This document shows, piece after piece, positions 59,108 through 64,000 of a stretch of 64,000 nucleotides of DNA. The stretch is from RUG11198 sp036342255. GTDB lineage: Bacteria; Bacillota_I; Bacilli_A; RF39; UBA660. The position numbers were made by a program, and so were the translations under genes. The DNA is taken from positions 109,495 to 173,494 of the forward strand of contig JAZAUS010000004.1 of NCBI GenBank assembly GCA_036342255.1, given 5' to 3'. Numbering within the stretch: position 1 is the first letter of the stretch; each line of letters opens with the position of its first letter. Below the pieces are notes generated by a model that was not told where the DNA came from, did not search any database, and saw only the letters and a list, made by a program, of their open reading frames with translations.

Positions 59108-61117
59108 ATGGATAAAGATGTTTTGAAAAAACTAAAACTAGATTTAGCAGATGCTATCAAGAGAAAAGATTTTGAGACAATTAATTTATTAAGAAATATT
59201 TTAAATATTTCTGATGAACAAGCAAAATATTTTGATAAAGGATTAACTGGTTATCCATCTATTGATAAAGTGTGGCTAAAGTATTACAAAGAAGATGCCG
59301 AGGAAAAAGCAAATAGTATACCAGTTAATAAGACTGTTTGGGATGTTATTGAGGAAAAATTAATAGAGTATTATGATATCCCAGCATTAGAGTATTTTGG
59401 AAAAGTTTTTTCAAAACAAGAGTTTATTGATTTATGTTATATATGGGCTAGAACATTTAGAGCAATGGGTGTTGAAGAAAATGAGGTTGTTCCAGTTTAT
59501 GGTCCATTTGTACCTGATATATGCGCAATGGTTTTTGGACTTAATATGATTGGAGCATGTCCATATTTCTTAAAACTGGCTATTAGCAAACAAGCACTTG
59601 AAGAAGAAACAAGAGATTCAAAAATTGCTGTAGTATATGATGGTATGTGGCAAAATGTTGCACATGAATTTTCAAAAGATAAATTTAAAAATGTAATTAT
59701 TGCAACTGTTACAGCGGATATGCCAAGTCCTAAGAAAGAAATAGTTTCTTTTATAAGTAAAATTCAAGCTATAAAAAATAAATCTAAAATTCCAAATGAA
59801 AAGAAATATATATGGACTGATAAGGCTAGAGAAATAGCCAACTATTATAGTGGTAATATTAAAGTACCATTTGTAAGTAATAGACCAGCTTTTATAACTT
59901 CTTCAAGCGGGACAACTGTTGATGGTATTGTAAAAGGAACTGTAGCTACTAATGAATCTACATTATCTCAATTATACATGAGTAATGCTTCAGGTATACA
60001 ATATTTTAAGGGAGATAAATGTTTATGTCCATATCCTCCAACAGCATCTACATCATTAAATGTCATGTTTTTGATGTCTTTATTCCAAGGACTTACTGTT
60101 TTATTGGATCCAAGAATTTCTCTTAATGATTTTTATAGACAAATAATTGAATTAAGACCAAATATTGTTTTAACCACAGGTAGTATGTGGGAACTATTTT
60201 TTAATAAAATTGATTCTATGATGAAATCTGGCAAAAAATTTGATTTTAGTTATGCAAAAGGTTGGACGGTTGGTGGTGAAGGAACTGATTGCCATAAGTT
60301 TCAAAAATGGAATGAAATAATGAGACAAGCTAATGCATATAATTTATTATTTAGTGGTTATGGCTCTTCTGAATTATTTTCAGCTACATCAGTTGAAACA
60401 ATAGATGCAAGATATGATTTTTCAAAGCAGATAATGAGTGTAGGTATTCCTTATGCAGGTATAATAATGAAAGTAGTGAATGATAATAATGAAGAAGTAT
60501 CATATAATCAAAGAGGTGAATTAAAAATTAAATCTAAATCTGCAATGAAAGAGTACTATAATAAGCCAAAAATAACTTTAGAAGTTAAATCAGAGGGGTG
60601 GATAAAAACTGGAGACTTGGCTGAAATAGATGAAAATGGATTTATTTATATTTGGGGAAGAGTTTCTGATTCAATCAAATTATTAGATGGAAATAAATTA
60701 TATTTATTTGATGTTGCAAATATAATTAAAGAAAATAATTACATTGATGATGCAATAGTATTATCTATGCCAACTGATGAAAATGAAAATAATTTAGTTG
60801 CACATATTGTCTGGAGTAGCAGTGTATTAGAGAAAAATAAGAAAGACTATATTGAACAAATGAATGATCAATTAAATAATTTTCTACCTAGTGAAGTAGA
60901 ACTTTCTGCCTATAAGGTTCACGAAAAAATGCTACCTTTTAATCCAATTACTTTAAAAAAAGATAAAAACGGGATGCAGGTTCAAACAAGTGGCTATATA
61001 CAAGTTATTGATGGTGAAATTACTAATATTGAATTTAAAGTAAATAAAAATGAAAAATATACAAAAGAATATGGTATAATTAGGAAAAATAGAAGAAGAA
61101 TTTTAAAAAGAGAGTAG
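59108..61117 (+). CDS. Adenylate-forming enzyme (AMP-binding, acyl-CoA synthetase/NRPS A-domain type)
   Basis: A 669-residue enzyme of the ANL superfamily. The P-loop-like motif is 'ITSSSGTTVDGIVKG', altered from the usual T-S-G-T-T-G-x-P-K-G. Other motifs: 'LLFSGYGSSELF', 'SEGWIKTGDLAEIDENGFIY' and a candidate C-terminal catalytic Lys near 'PFNPITLKKDKNG'. The first 50 residues are a small separate helical segment. It should activate a carboxylic acid as the adenylate; the acid and acceptor are unknown, and no carrier protein is nearby. AAAGGAG precedes ATG. Base and codon use (more GTT, TTT, GGA) differ from the genes upstream. The hybrid histidine kinase follows after 11 nt. Confidence 0.82.
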   Translation: MDKDVLKKLKLDLADAIKRKDFETINLLRNILNISDEQAKYFDKGLTGYPSIDKVWLKYYKEDAEEKANSIPVNKTVWDVIEEKLIEYYDIPALEYFGKVFSKQEFIDLCYIWARTFRAMGVEENEVVPVYGPFVPDICAMVFGLNMIGACPYFLKLAISKQALEEETRDSKIAVVYDGMWQNVAHEFSKDKFKNVIIATVTADMPSPKKEIVSFISKIQAIKNKSKIPNEKKYIWTDKAREIANYYSGNIKVPFVSNRPAFITSSSGTTVDGIVKGTVATNESTLSQLYMSNASGIQYFKGDKCLCPYPPTASTSLNVMFLMSLFQGLTVLLDPRISLNDFYRQIIELRPNIVLTTGSMWELFFNKIDSMMKSGKKFDFSYAKGWTVGGEGTDCHKFQKWNEIMRQANAYNLLFSGYGSSELFSATSVETIDARYDFSKQIMSVGIPYAGIIMKVVNDNNEEVSYNQRGELKIKSKSAMKEYYNKPKITLEVKSEGWIKTGDLAEIDENGFIYIWGRVSDSIKLLDGNKLYLFDVANIIKENNYIDDAIVLSMPTDENENNLVAHIVWSSSVLEKNKKDYIEQMNDQLNNFLPSEVELSAYKVHEKMLPFNPITLKKDKNGMQVQTSGYIQVIDGEITNIEFKVNKNEKYTKEYGIIRKNRRRILKRE

Positions 61118-61128
61118 TGTGATACTTA

Positions 61129-62979
61129 ATGTGGAATATGATCTTTTTAGTAACAGGGGACATATTTATAGTTCTTTTACTAGGAATATTTTTTTCAAAA
61201 GAAGTAATTAAATCAAAAGAGAATAGTATTTTTAAAATTTTAGTAATTATAAATTGTTTTGAATATCTAGTTGAAATTACTATGCAGATACTTGTAAGAT
61301 GTGCATATGGTCATTTTTTTATTAAAGATTTATTACTTCCCAAACTTTATTTAGTTTTAATTTTTTCATGGTTTAGTTTTTTTTCGATTTATACTTTTGT
61401 AATATGTTTGAACAAAGATATAAACGAAAAATATGAAAAAAATTATTTGCATGTGAAAAATATTAATTTAATTATTTGGATGATTGTTTCTTTAATGCTC
61501 GTTGTATTACCTTTTAATACGTTTCATGAAGGAAATAAGATGTATATTTATGGTTGGGCAACTGAATTTTTGAAAATTATTATAGGAATTTATATGGTTA
61601 TTTGGATTGCTCTATTGATTAAAAATATCAAAAGAATAAAGGCAAAAAAATGCATTCCTATTTTCCTGGTTTTATTATTATTATTAATTAATATAATTCT
61701 TCAAGCAATCATCGATCCAAGTGTGTTAATAGCTTCAATGATTGGAACTTTTATATGCTATATAATGTATTTTACAATAGAAAATCCTGATTTAAAATTA
61801 GTTAGACAAATGGAATATGCTAAAAATCAAGCTGAGAAAGCAAGTAAAGCTAAGTCTGATTTCTTATCTAGTATGTCACATGAAATAAGAACACCCCTTA
61901 ATGCTATTATTGGACTATCTGAAGATAATATGAATTATAAAGATGAAGTTCCTAAGGAGGTATATGAGAACTCTAAAGATATAGTAAATGCTTCTAATAC
62001 ATTATTAGAAATAGTAGGTAATATTCTAGATATTAATAAAATAGAATCTAATAAAATGGATTTAATTGAGGAAAAGTATACAATAAGAAAATTAATTAAT
62101 AATTTAATAAGTATAAATAATCACAAAGTAGAAGAAAAAGGATTAGAATTAATTATTAATATTGATGATAAATTACCTAAAGAACTAATAGGAGATAGAG
62201 AACATATAAGAGAAATAATAAATAATTTATTAACCAATGCTATAAAATACACTGAAAAGGGTAAAGTAACATTAAATATAAAATGTAGTAATCAAAATGA
62301 TATATGTCATTTAACTATATCTGTTAAAGATACTGGAAGAGGAATAAAGAAGGAAGATATAGACAAATTATTTACAAAATTTAATAGATTAGAAAGAGAT
62401 TTAGATAGTACAATTGAAGGAACAGGCTTAGGTCTTGCTATTACAAAACATCTAGTAGAAATGATGAATGGCAAAATAAAAGTTGACAGTAAGTATGGAG
62501 TTGGTTCTGAATTTATTGTTCAATTAGATCAAAAAATAGATAATAGTAAAGAACAAGTTGAAGATAATAATAGTATAAAAGGACAAGAAGAAAACATAGA
62601 TTTTGGAAATAAAAAAATTCTAATAGTTGATGATAATAAATTAAATATTAAAGTTGCTATTAGAGCATTAAAAGATTTTAATTTTACAATTGATGAATGT
62701 TATGATGGAAAAGAATGTTTAGATAAAGTAAAAATAGGTAATGAATATGATTTAATCTTAATGGATATTATGATGCCAAATATGAATGGAGAAGAAACAA
62801 TAAAAAAATTAAAAGAAAACAAAGATTTTAATATTCCAACCATTGCTGTAACTGCAGATGCTATTGCAGGTGCAGAAGAAAAATATAAAAATGAAGGTTT
62901 TACCTGTTATATTTCTAAACCTTTTACTAAAGCACAAATACAAGAAAAATTAAGTAATGTTTTTAAAAATGATATTTAG
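61129..62979 (+). CDS. Hybrid histidine kinase with 7TM sensor and receiver domain
   Basis: A 616-residue sensor. Seven transmembrane helices span about residues 4-225. HisKA has the phosphoacceptor His at about 251 ('LSSMSHEIRTPLNAIIGLSE'). HATPase_c has N box 'INNLLTNAIKYTEKGKV', 'VKDTGRGIKKED' and 'GTGLGLAITKHL'. The receiver has 'KILIVDDNKLNIKV', phospho-Asp at about 546 ('LILMDIMMPNMNG') and Lys in 'ISKPFTKAQ'. There is no HPt or DNA-binding output in the window. The large 7TM input suggests a small hydrophobic or membrane ligand; a product of the neighbouring adenylating enzyme is an obvious candidate, but this is inference. Confidence 0.92.
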   Translation: MWNMIFLVTGDIFIVLLLGIFFSKEVIKSKENSIFKILVIINCFEYLVEITMQILVRCAYGHFFIKDLLLPKLYLVLIFSWFSFFSIYTFVICLNKDINEKYEKNYLHVKNINLIIWMIVSLMLVVLPFNTFHEGNKMYIYGWATEFLKIIIGIYMVIWIALLIKNIKRIKAKKCIPIFLVLLLLLINIILQAIIDPSVLIASMIGTFICYIMYFTIENPDLKLVRQMEYAKNQAEKASKAKSDFLSSMSHEIRTPLNAIIGLSEDNMNYKDEVPKEVYENSKDIVNASNTLLEIVGNILDINKIESNKMDLIEEKYTIRKLINNLISINNHKVEEKGLELIINIDDKLPKELIGDREHIREIINNLLTNAIKYTEKGKVTLNIKCSNQNDICHLTISVKDTGRGIKKEDIDKLFTKFNRLERDLDSTIEGTGLGLAITKHLVEMMNGKIKVDSKYGVGSEFIVQLDQKIDNSKEQVEDNNSIKGQEENIDFGNKKILIVDDNKLNIKVAIRALKDFNFTIDECYDGKECLDKVKIGNEYDLILMDIMMPNMNGEETIKKLKENKDFNIPTIAVTADAIAGAEEKYKNEGFTCYISKPFTKAQIQEKLSNVFKNDI

Positions 62980-63244
62980 TTTAGGCGATATTTTAGGCGA
63001 CTAAATCACTAAATTTGTATGATAAATGCTGATATTAGGTGATATTAAAATATAGTAAGTGTTTGTATTATAAGATATAAGGTAAGTAGAAGTGTTTATA
63101 TACGCTACCACCTGCAAAGAGCGGAACCGATTAAAAATTTTTGGTAAACCCAGTAATTACAAGGCTTTAGACGATTTGCTAAAATGTAAAAACTGAGTTT
63201 ACCTATACTTTTACCTATATTAGTGGTATAGGTAGAAGTCTTTT
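62980..63244. other. Non-coding region with Int-arm-like repeats
   Basis: About 265 nt without a gene. TTTAGGCGA occurs twice (62980-63001 region). TTTACCTATA occurs twice (around 63199-63220), and TATAGGT follows in inverse orientation (63231-63237). A CGCT/AGCG hairpin lies near 63103-63123. Short repeats between a hybrid-kinase gene and an integrase gene suggest integrase arm sites and a former attachment site; no matching second copy of a core site was found in the window. Confidence 0.4.
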
Positions 63245-63757
63245 TTATTCTAAATTATTCATAGTTTGGACAATTTCGTCCATTTTATTATAAATAGAAG
63301 TGAAATTAAAATCATGCCATTTAGTACCATAGTTAAGAAGAGTCTTTAATAGTTTATAATAACCATTCTTAGTTTTATCTCTTTGATCTAAGACACCAAT
63401 TCTTTTTTTCCATTGAATATAATGATCTAGTCTTATATCTTTGATTTTTAATTCGTAGAACTCACTTAATTGTTTAATATTTCTTCTATATGATCTTAGA
63501 GTAGTAGCTTTTACTTTATCTTTTTTATACTCATAGAATTCTTCATATAGTTGTTTAAATGTCATATTAGTTATATTTATTTCTTTAGTCTCACATCCTA
63601 CTAAGAAATCCCTTTCAGTTTTTATAGCTTCACTTTTAGTCATATAACTTTTAGACATATATGTCTTAGTTCTACCATTTACTTTTATTTTGTCATAGAA
63701 ACACCAACGTCTACCATCTTTGGTAGCTTTTTCTTTTGGTAATTGTCGTACAGCCAT
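63245..63757 (-). pseudogene. Tyrosine integrase, N-terminal part only
   Basis: A 170-residue frame with an AP2-like arm-binding domain ('GRRWCFYDKIKVNGRTKTYM', 'TKSEAIKTERDFL') and a SAM-like core-binding domain ('MTFKQLYEEFYEYKKDKVKATTLRSY', 'KTLLNYG'). It stops at 'MNNLE', just where the catalytic domain with the R-H-R-Y residues should begin, and that domain is not found downstream. It therefore cannot recombine DNA as such. AGGAGGT precedes ATG. It could still bind arm sites. Confidence 0.82.
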
Positions 63758-63779
63758 TTTATACCTCCTTATTTTAGCT

Positions 63780-63791
63780 ATACGTTCGTAT
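63780..63791. promoter_or_regulatory. Palindrome upstream of the truncated integrase
   Basis: ATACG-TT-CGTAT, 12 nt, between the integrase start and its likely promoter (minus-strand TGCTATACT near 63810-63818). Position fits an operator for a repressor. Confidence 0.4.
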
Positions 63792-63860
63792 TACCTGTGA
63801 CACTACTAGTATAGCACTTTTTTTATTATTTTTCTGCATAATAAAACCAGATATGGATTT

Positions 63861-64000
63861 TGAAGTGAACCCCAAATAGTTCACAAAAATAAAAGAGACA
63901 CTAGAGTTATTTCTAGTGTTTTTTTGACTTTAATCTATCTGTATTGTAAAATAATATCCAATCTTCTACAAGTTTTTGGTATTCTTGTAAAGATGTGATA
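63861..64000 (-). mobile_element. IS3-family insertion sequence, terminal part
   Basis: On the minus strand the frame entering at 64000 and stopping at 63913-63915 reads 'SLQEYQKLVEDWILFYNTDR', the end of an IS3-type OrfB transposase. Past the stop, GTGAACCCC/GTTCAC (63864-63883) looks like an IS3 terminal inverted repeat beginning TGAAGTGAACCCC near 63861. The rest lies outside the window. Confidence 0.6.

Noticed and set aside
63095..63180. tRNA or tmRNA fragment near the integrase
   Set aside because: 'CACCTGCA' recalls the tRNA-Leu end, but there is no T-loop TTCGA and no acceptor pairing; only a short CGCT/AGCG hairpin is present.
1..64000. CRISPR array
   Set aside because: No series of regularly spaced repeats was found on reading through; the only longer direct repeat is the 46-bp pair at 46794/48227.
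1..64000. Mycoplasma-type code with TGA as Trp
   Set aside because: Trp is coded by TGG throughout, and TGA ends genes at 26142-26144 and 27525-27527.

Overview
The window is a very AT-rich bacterial chromosome segment that uses the standard bacterial code: TGG is used for Trp and TGA works as a stop, for example at 26142-26144 and 27525-27527. Gene content points to Bacillota, or a deep low-GC relative such as an uncultured gut Bacilli/RF39-type lineage. Supporting signs are the block rlmN-prpC-prkC-rsgA-rpe followed by an opposite-strand rpmB (the order known from Bacillus subtilis), an alanine T-box, HelD, DUF1292 and a PASTA kinase. Shine-Dalgarno sites often use the distal part of the site (GGTGAT, AAGGAAGTGAT). 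Many upstream-most start codons are therefore probably wrong, and I moved about a dozen starts downstream.

Layout. 1-1187: end of a Cna-B-type surface protein and an overlapping sortase that seems to lack an ATG/GTG/TTG start. 1253-9341: pta, LemA, two small membrane proteins, then the rlmN/prpC/prkC/rsgA/rpe translation and signalling block. 9342-12252: a decayed zinc-ribbon gene, rpmB and small proteins, including a Cys-less EIIB-like domain. 12356-14618: tRNA(CAU), tRNA-Leu(UAG), and a T-box controlling a short alaS. 14668-17816: a Cys-rich protein, helD behind an attenuator-like leader, and a DUF5661 protein. 17852-20237: an ArsR-type regulator with operator plus a P1B metal ATPase. 21108-22438: two copies of a structured RNA element flanking a two-gene operon. 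22439-28345: HD-GNAT fusion, a three-gene ABC exporter, methyltransferase, GNAT and J-domain protein. 28361-31017 (minus strand): DUF1292, lytic-transglycosylase-like and propeller-like proteins. 31199-36830: a repeat protein, a TetR operon with two identical operators, a sigma-region-4-like protein and an unknown.

36931-45014 is a dense array of antibiotic-modification-like genes behind a leader-peptide attenuator. It holds a tandem APH protein, a close relative of the bifunctional AAC(6')-Ie/APH(2'')-Ia enzyme, six further GNAT proteins (one with two domains) and a P-loop kinase. 45024-49879 has a tandem metalloprotease/transglutaminase-like fusion, a duplicated fragment of it, and unknowns. 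49938-58806 returns to core genes (parC, murF, recG) with a dockerin-like/cohesin-like surface pair between parC and murF.

58855-64000 looks acquired. It contains a structured leader, an adenylate-forming enzyme paired with a 7TM hybrid histidine kinase, then a tyrosine integrase without its catalytic domain, Int-arm-like repeats, and the end of an IS3-family element running off the window. The best candidates for undescribed biology are the paired RNA element (21146-22372), the adenylating enzyme/7TM hybrid kinase pair (59108-62979), and the chromosomal resistance-like array with its leader peptide (36931-45014).
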